Source: Enterobacter sp. Cy-643 (GTDB lineage Bacteria; Pseudomonadota; Gammaproteobacteria; Enterobacterales; Enterobacteriaceae). From it: a stretch of DNA of 64,000 nt. How positions within the stretch are numbered: the stretch's first letter is position 1; every line of letters starts with the position of its first letter. Positions 1 to 10,584 of this stretch are shown here, piece by piece. The position numbers and the translations under genes were made by a program. The stretch spans positions 1,116,001 through 1,180,000 of the forward strand of contig NZ_VWWV01000001.1 in NCBI RefSeq assembly GCF_011752815.1. Reading direction: 5' to 3'. The notes under the pieces are model-generated. The model ran no database searches, was not told the DNA's origin, and was given only the letters and a program-made list of their open reading frames with translations.

Positions 1-1
1 T

Positions 2-241
2 ATTGAATCAGTGGCTACGGGCGAGCACTGGTACGGTACCCAGGCGAAAGAAAAAGGACTGGTGGATGACGTGGCGACCAGCGACGATCTGCTGCTCGGC
101 ATGATGAAAGAGTTTGACGCTATTAATGTACGTTATCTGCAGCGTAAAAAAGTGATGGATCGCTTTACCGGTAGCGCGGCGAACAGCTTAGATCGTCTGC
201 TCTTACGCTGGTGGCAGCGTGGTGAAAAACCGCTGCTGTGA
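2..241 (+). CDS. sohB: SohB, inner-membrane peptidase of the S49 (signal peptide peptidase A) family, C-terminal part
   Basis: The window opens inside this gene, so only the last 79 codons are present and the catalytic serine/lysine region is off the left edge. The visible tail (EHWYGTQAKEKGLVDDVATS, then DRLLLRWWQRGEKPLL at the end) is typical of SohB, and the next gene is yciN, as in E. coli. SohB is a membrane-anchored serine peptidase thought to act on periplasmic or membrane proteins; it was found as a multicopy suppressor of htrA loss. It ends at a strong hairpin shared with the convergent yciN. The identity rests on tail sequence and gene order. Confidence 0.9.
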   Translation: MESVATGEHWYGTQAKEKGLVDDVATSDDLLLGMMKEFDAINVRYLQRKKVMDRFTGSAANSLDRLLLRWWQRGEKPLL

Positions 242-261
242 AGTCATTCTTTTCTGGAACA

Positions 262-292
262 AAAAAGCGAGGCGTTTAAGCCTCGCTTTTTG
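262..292. terminator. Bidirectional terminator between sohB and yciN
   Basis: A perfect 10-bp stem (AAAGCGAGGC / GCCTCGCTTT, 6-nt loop) is flanked by A and T runs on both sides, so it can stop transcription from both convergent genes. Confidence 0.85.
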
Positions 293-293
293 T

Positions 294-545
294 TTAGCCC
301 TGCAGCGAATACTTCTCTGACAGAACGTGGGCCAGGTGTTTAAACATATTAAACACCGCCGTGCTCTTCGGCGTCGGCAGGCCTTGCTCGTCCAGGAAGT
401 ATTCGCCACTAAAGACCAGCACGCCGTTTTTTTGTTCCACGCCGGTGGCTTCCATTCCGTGCAGGAAATCCTCATGTTCACGAATGATTTTGTTCGCCTC
501 TGCGAGGAGGGATTCGCGGTCAATAGGCTGAGTTGTCTCTTGCAT
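294..545 (-). CDS. yciN: YciN family protein
   Basis: This 83-residue protein has the same length as E. coli YciN and nearly the same sequence in the core ([18 protein letters not shown], then [19 protein letters not shown]). It is small, soluble and acidic, with no signal peptide or membrane segment. No biochemical role is known to me. The start at 545 has a good AAGGAG box just upstream on the minus strand. It converges on sohB and is divergent from topA across about 400 bases, the same arrangement as in E. coli. Confidence 0.92.
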   Translation of the reverse strand: MQETTQPIDRESLLAEANKIIREHEDFLHGMEATGVEQKNGVLVFSGEYFLDEQGLPTPKSTAVFNMFKHLAHVLSEKYSLQG

Positions 546-945
546 GATGTTCTCCTTAAAAAACTGGCGCTAGTTTACGTCCGCTTGAGGGAAAAGGGCA
601 AATTTTCCCTGTAAACCCTGTGGCCTTAAAAAAGTTAACCGTGCTGGCGGGATCCGGTATTGCATGCTAATAAAGTTGCGTAACATATTTTATCAGGTAG
701 AGTGTGACGCTTTCGCAAATCTGGCAACAGAATTGCTTGACATTCGACCAAACTTCCGTCGTGCTATGCCACTTGCTTGCGACTTTTGGCCTTCGATACC
801 CGATAAGTGAGCCGAGGGTATTGCAGGTTATTGAAAAAAAGAGTTGATCTCCTTCTACGCTGCCGCAATATAAAAAAGCGCGTCGCCAGTGGAAGGTGAA
901 AATTTGCGACGTATTCCTGGAAGAATTAAATAGGTAAAGGTGAAA
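546..945 (+). promoter_or_regulatory. yciN-topA divergent intergenic region with probable topA promoters
   Basis: This 400-base gap holds no convincing gene. A consensus-like -35 box TTGACA lies at 737-742, with TGCTAT/TATGCC following at about -10 spacing. In E. coli topA has several promoters here that respond to DNA supercoiling, Fis and heat shock, so multiple starts are expected. Exact start sites cannot be read from sequence. Confidence 0.4.
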
Positions 946-3543
946 ATGGGTAAAGCTCTCGTTATCGTTGAGTCCCCGGCAAAAGCCAAAACGATCAACA
1001 AATATCTCGGTAATGACTACGTGGTGAAGTCCAGCGTGGGTCACATCCGTGATTTGCCGACCAGTGGATCAACCACCAAGAAGAGCGCTGACTCTGCCGC
1101 CGCCAAAGGGACCAAAAAGGTCAAAAAGGATGAACGCGGAGCGCTCGTCAACCGTATGGGTGTCGATCCCTGGCATAACTGGGATGCTCATTACGAAGTG
1201 CTGCCGGGCAAGGAGAAAGTGGTCTCCGAGCTGAAATCACTGGCAGAAAAAGCAGACCACATCTATCTCGCAACCGACCTTGACCGCGAAGGGGAAGCCA
1301 TTGCCTGGCACCTGCGGGAAGTTATCGGGGGCGACGACACTCGCTACAGCCGCGTGGTGTTTAACGAAATTACTAAGAATGCGATTCGTCAGGCGTTTGA
1401 AAAGCCGGGTGAACTGAATATTGACCGTGTGAACGCCCAGCAGGCGCGTCGCTTTATGGACCGCGTCGTGGGCTACATGGTGTCTCCGCTGCTGTGGAAA
1501 AAGATTGCGCGCGGTTTGTCTGCCGGGCGCGTTCAGTCCGTAGCGGTTCGCCTTGTGGTGGAACGTGAGCGCGAAATTAAAGCTTTCGTGCCGGAAGAGT
1601 ACTGGGAAATCGACGCCAATCTGTCTACGCCGAAGGGCGATGCGTTGCCGGTGCAGGTAAGTCATCATAAAGACAAACCTTTCCGTCCGGTTAACCGCGA
1701 GCAGACCATGGCGGCTGTAAGCCTGCTTGAAAAAGCGCGTTACACCGTGTTGGATCGTGAAGACAAGCCAACCAGCAGCAAACCTGGGGCGCCGTTCATC
1801 ACTTCCACGCTGCAGCAGGCTGCCAGCACCCGTCTTGGTTTCGGCGTGAAGAAAACCATGATGATGGCGCAGCGTCTTTATGAAGCGGGCCACATTACCT
1901 ACATGCGTACTGACTCCACCAACCTGAGTCAGGATGCGGTGAGCATGGTACGCGGCTACATCGAAGAAAACTTCGGCAAGAAATATCTGCCAGCGGATGC
2001 TAACCAATACGCCAGCAAGGATAACTCTCAGGAAGCGCACGAAGCGATTCGTCCTTCTGATGTGTCCGTGCAGGCGGAAGCGTTAAAGGATATGGAGGCG
2101 GATGCCCAGAAGCTTTATCAGCTGATCTGGCGCCAGTTCGTCGCCTGCCAGATGACGCCGGCGAAATACGACTCCACCACGCTGACGGTGGAAGCCGGTG
2201 AGTACCGCCTGAAGGCGCGTGGCCGCACGCTGCGCTTTGATGGCTGGACGAAAGTGATGCCCGCGCTGCGCAAGGGCGATGAAGACCGTACTTTACCGCC
2301 GGTGAACCCGGGAGAGGAGCTGACGCTGGTTGAGCTGCTTCCTGCCCAGCACTTTACCAAACCGCCCGCGCGTTTCAGCGAAGCGTCGCTGGTGAAAGAG
2401 CTGGAAAAACGCGGAATTGGCCGGCCATCCACCTATGCTTCTATCATTTCAACCATTCAGGATCGTGGCTACGTGCGCGTTGAGAACCGCCGTTTCTACG
2501 CCGAAAAAATGGGTGAAATCGTTACCGATCGTCTGGAAGAAAACTTCCGCGAGCTGATGAATTACGATTTCACGGCGCAAATGGAAGACAGCCTTGACCA
2601 GGTGGCCAATAACCAGGCCGAATGGAAAGGCGTGCTGGACAACTTCTTCACCGATTTTAGCGGCCAGCTTGAAAAAGCGGAGCAGGATCCGGAAGAAGGC
2701 GGTATGCGTCCGAACCAGATGGTTCTGACCAGCATCGACTGCCCAACCTGCGGCCGTAAAATGGGGATCCGTACCGCGAGCACCGGGGTATTCCTCGGCT
2801 GTTCTGGCTATGCGTTGCCGCCGAAAGAGCGCTGCAAAACCACCATCAACCTGGTGCCGGAGAACGAAGTTCTTAACGTGCTGGAAGGTGACGATGCGGA
2901 AACCAACGCGCTGCGCGCCAAGCGCCGCTGCCAGAAGTGTGGCACGGCGATGGACAGCTACCTTATCGATCCGAAGCGCAAGCTGCACGTGTGTGGTAAT
3001 AACCCGACCTGTGACGGCTACGAAATCGAAGAGGGTGAGTTCCGGATCAAGGGGTATGACGGCCCAATTGTTGAGTGCGAGAAATGTGGCTCAGAAATGC
3101 ACCTGAGAATGGGGCGTTTTGGCAAATACATGGCCTGTACCAACGATGAGTGTAAAAACACCCGTAAGATCCTGCGTAACGGCGAAGTGGCACCACCGAA
3201 GGAAGATCCGGTCCCGCTGCCGGAACTGCCGTGTGAGAAATCGGACGCGTATTTCGTTCTGCGAGACGGTGCGGCTGGCGTCTTCCTGGCGGCGAACACG
3301 TTCCCGAAATCTCGTGAAACGCGCGCCCCGCTGGTAGAAGAGCTACATCGCTTCCGCGATCGCCTGCCGGAGAAGTTACGCTACCTGGCCGACGCCCCTC
3401 AGGAAGATCCTGACGGGAACAAAGCGTTCGTTCGCTTCAGTCGTAAAACGAAGCAGCAGTACGTGGCTTCGGATAAAGACGGCAAAGCGACCGGCTGGTC
3501 GGCGTTCTTCGTTGACGGCAAGTGGGTCGTCGGCAAGAAGTAA
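946..3543 (+). CDS. topA: DNA topoisomerase I (TopA, type IA)
   Basis: This 865-residue enzyme relaxes negatively supercoiled DNA by cutting one strand and passing the other through the break. The N-terminal Toprim domain shows [10 protein letters not shown] and the metal-binding DLDREGEA. The catalytic tyrosine is Tyr319 in ITYMRTDST, the same number as in E. coli. Three C-terminal four-cysteine zinc ribbons follow (CPTCGRKM.., CQKCGTAM.., CEKCGSEM..), then a basic tail. I chose the ATG at 946 ([11 protein letters not shown]) over the GTG two codons upstream because it gives the E. coli start and length. cysB follows, as in E. coli. Confidence 0.98.
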   Translation: MGKALVIVESPAKAKTINKYLGNDYVVKSSVGHIRDLPTSGSTTKKSADSAAAKGTKKVKKDERGALVNRMGVDPWHNWDAHYEVLPGKEKVVSELKSLAEKADHIYLATDLDREGEAIAWHLREVIGGDDTRYSRVVFNEITKNAIRQAFEKPGELNIDRVNAQQARRFMDRVVGYMVSPLLWKKIARGLSAGRVQSVAVRLVVEREREIKAFVPEEYWEIDANLSTPKGDALPVQVSHHKDKPFRPVNREQTMAAVSLLEKARYTVLDREDKPTSSKPGAPFITSTLQQAASTRLGFGVKKTMMMAQRLYEAGHITYMRTDSTNLSQDAVSMVRGYIEENFGKKYLPADANQYASKDNSQEAHEAIRPSDVSVQAEALKDMEADAQKLYQLIWRQFVACQMTPAKYDSTTLTVEAGEYRLKARGRTLRFDGWTKVMPALRKGDEDRTLPPVNPGEELTLVELLPAQHFTKPPARFSEASLVKELEKRGIGRPSTYASIISTIQDRGYVRVENRRFYAEKMGEIVTDRLEENFRELMNYDFTAQMEDSLDQVANNQAEWKGVLDNFFTDFSGQLEKAEQDPEEGGMRPNQMVLTSIDCPTCGRKMGIRTASTGVFLGCSGYALPPKERCKTTINLVPENEVLNVLEGDDAETNALRAKRRCQKCGTAMDSYLIDPKRKLHVCGNNPTCDGYEIEEGEFRIKGYDGPIVECEKCGSEMHLRMGRFGKYMACTNDECKNTRKILRNGEVAPPKEDPVPLPELPCEKSDAYFVLRDGAAGVFLAANTFPKSRETRAPLVEELHRFRDRLPEKLRYLADAPQEDPDGNKAFVRFSRKTKQQYVASDKDGKATGWSAFFVDGKWVVGKK

Positions 3544-3560
3544 TCCTGCCTGAACCTGAG

Positions 3561-3588
3561 AAAACCGGAGCCTGTCTCCGGTTTTTTT
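3561..3588 (+). terminator. topA terminator
   Basis: Stem AACCGGAG/CTCCGGTT with a short loop and a run of seven T, 20 bases after the topA stop. Confidence 0.85.
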
Positions 3589-3738
3589 ATGGTGCTTTAT
3601 ATAACTCGTTTATTATCTTTTCATCCCATCTATACAAAGTAGCTATAACTGATATAGTGAGTAAAGCAATGTCAATTTTCGTTTTTTCTGCGTCTTAACC
3701 CCGCCGATTGCGCCGGGGCCTTTGACCCTGGACGGTAA

Positions 3739-4716
<978 letters not shown>

Positions 4717-4723
4717 TTCCCCA

Positions 4724-4752
4724 GGGTATCTTCGGCGCATCCGGAGATACCC
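4724..4752 (+). terminator. Probable cysB terminator hairpin
   Basis: Imperfect 12-bp stem GGGTATCTtCGG / CCGgAGATACCC with a 5-base loop, starting 8 bases after the cysB stop. The following sequence is only weakly T-rich. Confidence 0.6.
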
Positions 4753-5047
4753 GAGTCATTATTAAACAAGAATTAAACGCATTTCTTCGTCTATTCCCAT
4801 CCCCTCAAATAAGCCACATCCTGTTAATGGTTATTGTGTCGCAATTAAGAGACACAGCTAGTAAATAATTCCTGGTTGCGCAAATCTGGCGTTTCGATTA
4901 TTTATTTCAGGTCAAAAGATTAAATCTTTTCTCCTGCTTATTGCGCAATTTTTCTGGCTTTTGAGCTAGAGTTTCTTTAGGATTAATCCCAACTGGCGAT
5001 TAGTTATACCAATTGTTTGGAATGTTACGATAAGTGGTGTCGATTGT
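4753..5047. other. Non-coding gap between cysB and ymiA
   Basis: About 295 AT-rich bases with no open frame I would support. It contains the short palindrome AAAGATTAAATCTTT near 4915 and several possible -10-like hexamers before ymiA. A promoter for the ymiA-yciX-ymiC group is expected here, but I cannot place it. Confidence 0.4.
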
Positions 5048-5188
5048 ATGAGGCTAGCAATGTCATCAGGAAGTGAGGAACCGCAGCAGGATCCGGCCCT
5101 GAAACGCAAGGCATGGATCGCGGTGTTTTTGGTTTCAGCCTTGTTCTGGCTGGTTGTGGCGCTGGTTGCCTGGCATTTTTGGGGGTAG
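5048..5188 (+). CDS. ymiA: YmiA-like small inner-membrane protein
   Basis: A 46-residue protein with a charged cytoplasmic N-terminus (SGSEEPQQDPALKRKAW) followed by a single membrane helix (VFLVSALFWLVVALVAW). Length and layout agree with E. coli YmiA, which also lies just after cysB. Function is unknown. The ATG at 5048 gives the expected length; MSSG four codons later is a possible alternative start. Only two bases separate its stop from the ATG of the next gene, so the two are almost certainly co-transcribed and probably translationally coupled. A related peptide, ymiC, lies 330 bases downstream. Confidence 0.82.
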   Translation: MRLAMSSGSEEPQQDPALKRKAWIAVFLVSALFWLVVALVAWHFWG

Positions 5189-5190
5189 CT

Positions 5191-5361
5191 ATGTCTACTC
5201 GGGATAGGGTGTCTGCACCTAAGGTTGTGGCCCGCAACAGCGGCAAGCCACGAAAAGAAGTTAAGAAAGAGGAAAGCACGCCACCTGAAGGCTGGACGCT
5301 GACCAAACAGCAGCAGGCCTTTATTGATTTGTTTTCCGAAGACGATAGCAAAAAACAATAA
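5191..5361 (+). CDS. yciX: YciX-like small basic protein
   Basis: A 56-residue hydrophilic protein. It has a basic, proline- and lysine-rich first half (STRDRVSAPKVVARNSGKPR, KKEES) and an acidic, helix-like end (TKQQQAFIDLFSEDDSKKQ). There is no membrane segment or cysteine. The position directly after ymiA and before acnA is that of E. coli yciX, and I assign the symbol on position and size rather than on recalled sequence. The start at 5191 is two bases past the ymiA stop. An upstream extension in the same frame overlaps ymiA and is less likely. Role unknown. Confidence 0.7.
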   Translation: MSTRDRVSAPKVVARNSGKPRKEVKKEESTPPEGWTLTKQQQAFIDLFSEDDSKKQ

Positions 5362-5518
5362 AATCGTTATTGAATCGTTTATTTTTGCTGCTGCTAATGA
5401 ATTTATTTTATTTACTGCAGGGCAACGAATCATTTACTGATAATTACACACAGCAATACATTTTGGTGACTGCTTAATTAAGCAGTCTTATTGCATATAG
5501 TCACATTGAGTTAACTCT

Positions 5519-5617
5519 ATGAATAATCACAATGCCGTGAAATATTGGTCATGGATCGGTGCTTTCACGCTGTCTGCCTTGTTTTGGGTAGAAGTGTTGC
5601 GTGTCTTCGCGAATTAA
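5519..5617 (+). CDS. ymiC: YmiC-like small membrane protein
   Basis: A 32-codon gene between yciX and acnA, where E. coli has the small-protein gene ymiC. After a short polar start (MNNHNAVKYW) comes one hydrophobic helix, SWIGAFTLSALFWVEVLRVF. Its helix matches that of ymiA in pattern: W-I-x-x-F-x-x-S-A-L-F-W-x-x-V in both. This suggests that ymiA and ymiC arose by duplication. No strong Shine-Dalgarno sequence is visible. Function is unknown. The conserved pattern and position make it more likely real than chance. Confidence 0.68.
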   Translation: MNNHNAVKYWSWIGAFTLSALFWVEVLRVFAN

Positions 5618-5845
5618 TCTTCGTTGAGTGGGTGATCGCCGCTGTCTTACTGCTTCGAATAATCCTCCTGATTCGCCTCTCGCCCCGACATTCCGTTGGG
5701 GCGTTTGTTTATTCACGGTTTATTCCCTCCGCCTCATTTATCAATTTGGGTTGTTATCAAATCGTTACGGCAGGATTGTGTTATCTTTAATTGTGACCCT
5801 GCGAATAATCAGGGCACTCGCTATCCCTGTCATAAAGGAGGAGCT

Positions 5846-8521
5846 ATGTCGTTAACCCTACGCGAAGCCAGTAAGGACACTTTACGGGCGCTAAATAAAA
5901 CCTGGCACTACTACAGTTTACCGCTGGCCGCAAAAGAGCTGGGGGATATCAGCCGGTTACCCAAATCGCTAAAAGTTTTACTGGAGAACTTGCTGCGTTG
6001 GCAGGACGAGGACTCCGTCACCCGCGAAGATATTCACGCCCTGGCCGGCTGGCTGAAACAGGCGCACGCCGATCGCGAAATTGCCTATCGTCCAGCCCGG
6101 GTACTGATGCAGGACTTTACGGGCGTTCCGGCGGTGGTCGATCTTGCCGCGATGCGTGAAGCAGTGAAGCGTCTCGGCGGTGATGTCGCCAAAGTTAACC
6201 CGCTTTCACCGGTCGATCTGGTGATTGACCACTCCGTGACCGTAGACCATTTCGGCGACAAGGATGCCTTCGAGGAGAACGTTCGTCTTGAAATGGAGCG
6301 CAACCACGAGCGCTATGTTTTTTTACGCTGGGGGCAGCAGGCGTTTAGCCGCTTCAGCGTCGTGCCGCCGGGGACCGGCATTTGCCACCAGGTCAACCTT
6401 GAGTACCTGGGGAAAGCCGTCTGGAGTGAAGAACAGGACGGCGAGCTTGTCGCTTACCCTGATACTCTGGTAGGTACGGATTCGCACACCACGATGATTA
6501 ACGGTCTTGGAGTACTGGGCTGGGGCGTGGGCGGCATTGAAGCTGAAGCGGCGATGCTCGGCCAGCCGGTATCCATGCTGATCCCTGATGTGGTCGGCTT
6601 TAAGCTTGAGGGCAAACTGCGCGAAGGTATCACCGCGACTGACCTTGTGCTGACCGTCACCCAGATGCTGCGTAAACACGGCGTAGTCGGTAAATTTGTT
6701 GAGTTTTATGGCGATGGCCTCGACTCGCTGCCGCTCGCTGACCGCGCCACTATTGCCAATATGTCCCCTGAATACGGTGCGACCTGCGGTTTCTTTCCGA
6801 TTGACGGCGTAACCCTGGAGTATATGCGCCTCAGCGGGCGTAGCGAAGAGCAGGTAGCCCTGGTGGAAGCCTACGCTAAGGCACAGGGCATGTGGCGCAA
6901 TGCCGGGGATGAACCGGTGTTTACCAGCACGCTTTCTTTGAACATGAATGACGTTGAGGCAAGCCTGGCTGGGCCAAAACGCCCGCAGGATCGTGTCCCG
7001 CTCGGCGGAGTGCCAAAAGCCTTTGCCGCCAGCAACGAGCTTGAAGTCAACGCCTCCCACAAAGATCGTCACCCGGTCAACTACACGCTGGCGGGCGAAG
7101 AGCATCAATTGCCGGATGGTGCAGTAGTGATTGCCGCCATCACCTCCTGTACCAATACGTCAAACCCAAGCGTGCTGATGGCGGCAGGATTGTTGGCTAA
7201 AAAAGCCGTGAGTTTAGGGCTGAAGCCGCAGCCGTGGGTGAAGGCCTCGCTCGCACCTGGGTCTAAGGTGGTCTCGGATTATCTGGCGAAAGCCAGGCTA
7301 ACGCCATACCTTGATGAGCTGGGCTTTAACCTGGTGGGTTACGGATGTACTACCTGTATCGGTAACTCTGGCCCGCTGCCGGATCCTATCGAGCAGGCGA
7401 TTAAAAAAGGCGATCTGACCGTGGGCGCGGTGCTTTCCGGCAACCGCAACTTCGAAGGGCGCATCCACCCGCTGGTGAAAACTAACTGGCTGGCCTCACC
7501 GCCGCTTGTCGTTGCCTATGCGCTGGCTGGGAACATGAACATCGACCTGACTAAAGAGCCGTTGGGGCAGGATAAAAATGGCGCTGATGTTTACCTGAAA
7601 GATATCTGGCCGGGTAGCCAGGAAATTGCTGCCGCTGTCTCGCAGGTGACTACCGAGATGTTCCACAAAGAATATGCCGCAGTGTTTGAAGGTACCGAAG
7701 AGTGGCGCAGCATTGAAGTTGCGCGGTCGGCCACCTACGGCTGGCAGGATGACTCAACCTATATCCGACTGTCGCCGTTCTTTGATGAGATGGGCGCTGA
7801 ACCCAAACCAGTGGAAGATATTCACGGGGCTAACGTGCTGGCGATGCTGGGGGATTCTGTCACTACCGACCATATTTCCCCGGCGGGAAGCATTAAACCT
7901 GATAGCCCTGCAGGGCGCTACCTGCAGGGACACGGCGTAGAGCGCAGGGACTTTAACTCCTACGGTTCGCGTCGAGGTAACCATGAAGTCATGATGCGCG
8001 GGACGTTTGCCAACATTCGTATTCGCAACGAGATGGTGCCGGGCGTTGAAGGCGGCATGACGCGGTTACTGCCAGGTGAAGAAGTCCTGTCTATTTATGA
8101 CGCCGCAATGCGTTACAAAGAGCGGGGAACCCCGCTGGCGGTGATCGCCGGGAAAGAGTATGGCTCCGGCTCAAGCCGCGACTGGGCGGCCAAAGGCCCT
8201 CGTTTGCTTGGGGTGAGGGTGGTCATTGCCGAATCGTTCGAGCGAATTCACCGCTCGAATCTTATCGGCATGGGCATTTTACCCCTGGAGTTCCCTCAGG
8301 GCGTCACGCGAAAAACGCTGGGGCTCACGGGGGAGGAAAAGCTGGATATCAGCGGGTTAAACCAGCTGAAGCCCGGCGCCAGCGTCCCCGTCACGCTGAC
8401 CTTTGCCGACGGGCGTAAACAGGTGATTGACTGCCGCTGCCGTATTGATACCGGCAATGAGCTGACCTATTTCCGTCACGACGGCATCCTGCATTATGTG
8501 ATCAGGAATATGCTGAAGTAA
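5846..8521 (+). CDS. acnA: Aconitate hydratase A (AcnA)
   Basis: This 891-residue [4Fe-4S] enzyme interconverts citrate and isocitrate in the TCA and glyoxylate cycles. It is the stress- and stationary-phase aconitase in E. coli, and the apo-form can bind mRNA. Length equals E. coli AcnA. Cluster cysteines are Cys435 (SCTNTSNPS) and the pair in [12 protein letters not shown]. Substrate-binding stretches [11 protein letters not shown] and [18 protein letters not shown] are intact. The ATG at 5846 follows a good AGGAGG box at 5837-5842; the longer in-frame reading from 5696 has no such support. Three small genes precede it, and a shared terminator separates it from convergent ribA. Confidence 0.98.
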   Translation: MSLTLREASKDTLRALNKTWHYYSLPLAAKELGDISRLPKSLKVLLENLLRWQDEDSVTREDIHALAGWLKQAHADREIAYRPARVLMQDFTGVPAVVDLAAMREAVKRLGGDVAKVNPLSPVDLVIDHSVTVDHFGDKDAFEENVRLEMERNHERYVFLRWGQQAFSRFSVVPPGTGICHQVNLEYLGKAVWSEEQDGELVAYPDTLVGTDSHTTMINGLGVLGWGVGGIEAEAAMLGQPVSMLIPDVVGFKLEGKLREGITATDLVLTVTQMLRKHGVVGKFVEFYGDGLDSLPLADRATIANMSPEYGATCGFFPIDGVTLEYMRLSGRSEEQVALVEAYAKAQGMWRNAGDEPVFTSTLSLNMNDVEASLAGPKRPQDRVPLGGVPKAFAASNELEVNASHKDRHPVNYTLAGEEHQLPDGAVVIAAITSCTNTSNPSVLMAAGLLAKKAVSLGLKPQPWVKASLAPGSKVVSDYLAKARLTPYLDELGFNLVGYGCTTCIGNSGPLPDPIEQAIKKGDLTVGAVLSGNRNFEGRIHPLVKTNWLASPPLVVAYALAGNMNIDLTKEPLGQDKNGADVYLKDIWPGSQEIAAAVSQVTTEMFHKEYAAVFEGTEEWRSIEVARSATYGWQDDSTYIRLSPFFDEMGAEPKPVEDIHGANVLAMLGDSVTTDHISPAGSIKPDSPAGRYLQGHGVERRDFNSYGSRRGNHEVMMRGTFANIRIRNEMVPGVEGGMTRLLPGEEVLSIYDAAMRYKERGTPLAVIAGKEYGSGSSRDWAAKGPRLLGVRVVIAESFERIHRSNLIGMGILPLEFPQGVTRKTLGLTGEEKLDISGLNQLKPGASVPVTLTFADGRKQVIDCRCRIDTGNELTYFRHDGILHYVIRNMLK

Positions 8522-8527
8522 GAAACG

Positions 8528-8555
8528 AAAAAGCCCCTGAAAAGGGGCTTTTTTT
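8528..8555. terminator. Bidirectional terminator between acnA and ribA
   Basis: A perfect 11-bp stem AAAAAGCCCCT / AGGGGCTTTTT with a GAAA loop, flanked by A and T runs in both directions. Confidence 0.9.
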
Positions 8556-8570
8556 ATGAAGTGAGCACCT

Positions 8571-9161
8571 TTACTCCGACAGCAGATGGCCCATTTTGGC
8601 TGCTTTGGTGTCGAGGTAATGCGCATTTTTAGGGTTGCGTCCAACGATGAGCGGTACGCGCTCAACAATATTGATCCCGGCTTCAGTCAAAATTTCGACT
8701 TTTTTCGGGTTATTGGTGAGTAAACGCACGGCATCAACGCCCAGCAGCTTGAACATGTCGGCACACAGCGTAAAGTCACGTTCGTCGGCGGCAAAACCGA
8801 GCTGATGGTTAGCTTCTACCGTATCGTAGCCTTTGTCCTGCAGCGCATAGGCGCGGATTTTATTCAGCAGCCCGATATTACGGCCTTCCTGGCGATGGTA
8901 AAGCAGCACGCCACGGCCTTGTTCAGCAATATGGGTTAACGCTGCCTCAAGCTGGAAACCGCAGTCACAGCGCAGGCTGAACAACGCGTCACCGGTCAGA
9001 CATTCGGAGTGAACGCGCGCGAGCACGGGGACTTCACCGCTAATATCACCGAAAACCAGAGCAACATGATCCTGCCCCGTTGCCACTTCTTCAAAACCCA
9101 CCATCAGGAAATCGCCCCAGGGGGTTGGCAGTTTGGCTTCTGCCACACGTTTAAGCTGCAT
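8571..9161 (-). CDS. ribA: GTP cyclohydrolase II (RibA)
   Basis: This 196-residue enzyme opens GTP to the first pyrimidine intermediate of riboflavin synthesis, releasing formate and pyrophosphate. The zinc site is visible as three cysteines in [17 protein letters not shown]. Other conserved motifs are [14 protein letters not shown] and [11 protein letters not shown] place the start at 9161 ([18 protein letters not shown]), which reproduces E. coli RibA and its length. The frame stays open for 27 more codons upstream, but that extension has no family support. It is a single gene, convergent with acnA. Confidence 0.96.
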   Translation of the reverse strand: MQLKRVAEAKLPTPWGDFLMVGFEEVATGQDHVALVFGDISGEVPVLARVHSECLTGDALFSLRCDCGFQLEAALTHIAEQGRGVLLYHRQEGRNIGLLNKIRAYALQDKGYDTVEANHQLGFAADERDFTLCADMFKLLGVDAVRLLTNNPKKVEILTEAGINIVERVPLIVGRNPKNAHYLDTKAAKMGHLLSE

Positions 9162-9367
9162 GTGATTCTCCAGGTACTTATTTTGACACCCAGGTGTCTG
9201 CCAGAGGTCTGGCCTGTACGTTAATGCCAGATATTTTGCCATAACGCGCGGACGTTCGCTTCATTGGCAGTTTAAAAAGCCATTTTTGCCAATGGCGGCC
9301 ACGCGGTTTAACCCTTTCAGGCATTTTTCGGTTATTCTTTAAAGGCTTTCATTATCATGAGGTTTTC

Positions 9368-10123
9368 ATGCAGGCAATAGCAAAACGCATTACCACAGGC
9401 ACCATGCTTCTGTTAATTATGCCGTTAATCGTCTGGTTCAGCGGCTGGCAATGGGCCCCAGGGGGCAATGAAAGCGTGTTAAAAATGCTTTATTGGGTCA
9501 CTGAGACCGTAACGCAACCCTGGGGTGTCATTACGCATATCGTGCTTTGCGTCTGGTTTCTGTGGTGCCTGCGTTATCGCCTAAAGCCTGCGCTAATGTT
9601 ATTTGCTATCCTCGCTGCCGCTATCCTTATAGGTCAGGGCATTAAGTCCGTTATCAAGAATAAAGTGCAGGAACCCCGACCTTTTGTCGTATGGCTGGAA
9701 AAAACTCACCATATCCCAACCGACGAGTTCTACACTTTAAAGCGTACTCAGCGTGCGGAACTGGTTAAAGCACAGCTGGAAGGGCAAGCGGAGATTCCCG
9801 GCTGGTTACGCAAACACTGGCAGTTCGAAACCGGTTTCGCCTTTCCTTCAGGCCATACTATGTTTGCTGCCAGCTGGGCGCTGCTGGGCGTAGGATTGCT
9901 TTGGCCGCGCAGGCGGACGTTGACGCTGGTGATATTGTTGTTATGGGCTACCGGCGTAATGGGAAGTCGACTGCTGCTGGGCATGCACTGGCCACGCGAT
10001 TTGGTTGTGGCCACGATTATCTCTGGCTTGTTGGTTACTCTGGCGACCTGGCTTGCACAGCGTTGGTGTGGGCCGCTGACTCCACCGGCAGAAGAAGACC
10101 AGGAAATAGCCGAACGGCGTTAA
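9368..10123 (+). CDS. pgpB: Phosphatidylglycerophosphatase B (PgpB), PAP2 superfamily
   Basis: A 251-residue inner-membrane lipid phosphatase (E. coli 254). It dephosphorylates phosphatidylglycerophosphate, undecaprenyl pyrophosphate and related lipids at the periplasmic face. The three PAP2 signature motifs are complete: KNKVQEPRPF, then FPSGHTM, then SRLLLGMHWPRDL with the catalytic histidine. Six hydrophobic segments fit the family topology. The ATG at 9368 follows an AGG-containing box. It precedes lapAB, as in E. coli, with 150 bases between them. Confidence 0.95.
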   Translation: MQAIAKRITTGTMLLLIMPLIVWFSGWQWAPGGNESVLKMLYWVTETVTQPWGVITHIVLCVWFLWCLRYRLKPALMLFAILAAAILIGQGIKSVIKNKVQEPRPFVVWLEKTHHIPTDEFYTLKRTQRAELVKAQLEGQAEIPGWLRKHWQFETGFAFPSGHTMFAASWALLGVGLLWPRRRTLTLVILLLWATGVMGSRLLLGMHWPRDLVVATIISGLLVTLATWLAQRWCGPLTPPAEEDQEIAERR

Positions 10124-10272
10124 AAAGGTTGAGAATAGTGTTTTAACCCCCATTTCTTATGCATTGGGAGTGGTTAATGGATTCCCCGGTTTCGCCTGAA
10201 ATGGTAGTTTATACCTCCGGGACTCATTTTTGGCATAGCTAAGCCAGCTGTGACCACATAACGGGATGTCAT

Positions 10273-10578
10273 GTGAAATATTTACTCATTTTCTTAGTTG
10301 TGCTTGCCATCTTTGTGGTTTCTATCACTTTAGGGGCGCAAAACGATCAGGTCGTAAACTTTAATTATCTGCTGGCACAAGGCGAGTACCGCGTGTCTAC
10401 TTTGCTGGCGACGCTGTTTGCGGCAGGGTTTATTATTGGATGGCTGATTTGCGGTCTGTTCTGGCTGCGCGTCCGTGTTTCCCTGGCCCGTGCTGAGCGA
10501 AAAATTAAACGTCTTGAGCAGCAGGTAAGCCCCACTACTGATGTTTCGGCACCCGCCGTGCCGGCCGTGAAGGAATAA
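10273..10578 (+). CDS. lapA: LapA (YciS), lipopolysaccharide assembly membrane protein
   Basis: A 101-residue protein with two membrane helices: LLIFLVVLAIFVVSI at the N-terminus and LLATLFAAGFIIGWLICGLF in the middle. A coiled-coil, charged C-terminus follows (RAERKIKRLEQQV). The start codon is GTG at 10273; the overlapping ATG two bases upstream reads straight into TGA. E. coli LapA also begins MKYLLIFL and uses GTG. LapA and LapB work together at the inner membrane in LPS homeostasis. It sits 6 bases before lapB and is surely co-transcribed with it. Confidence 0.95.
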   Translation: MKYLLIFLVVLAIFVVSITLGAQNDQVVNFNYLLAQGEYRVSTLLATLFAAGFIIGWLICGLFWLRVRVSLARAERKIKRLEQQVSPTTDVSAPAVPAVKE

Positions 10579-10584
10579 TCTTTT

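Noticed and set aside
1237-2040. 267-codon open frame opposite topA
   Set aside because: It is the antisense shadow of topA's GC-rich codons, with no ribosome-binding site and no protein family likeness.
5696-5845. N-terminal extension of AcnA
   Set aside because: Adds 50 residues absent from the family; an ideal AGGAGG box precedes the ATG at 5846.
8571-9161. FMN riboswitch upstream of ribA
   Set aside because: I see no RFN-element motifs in the 200 bases upstream; enteric ribA usually lacks one.
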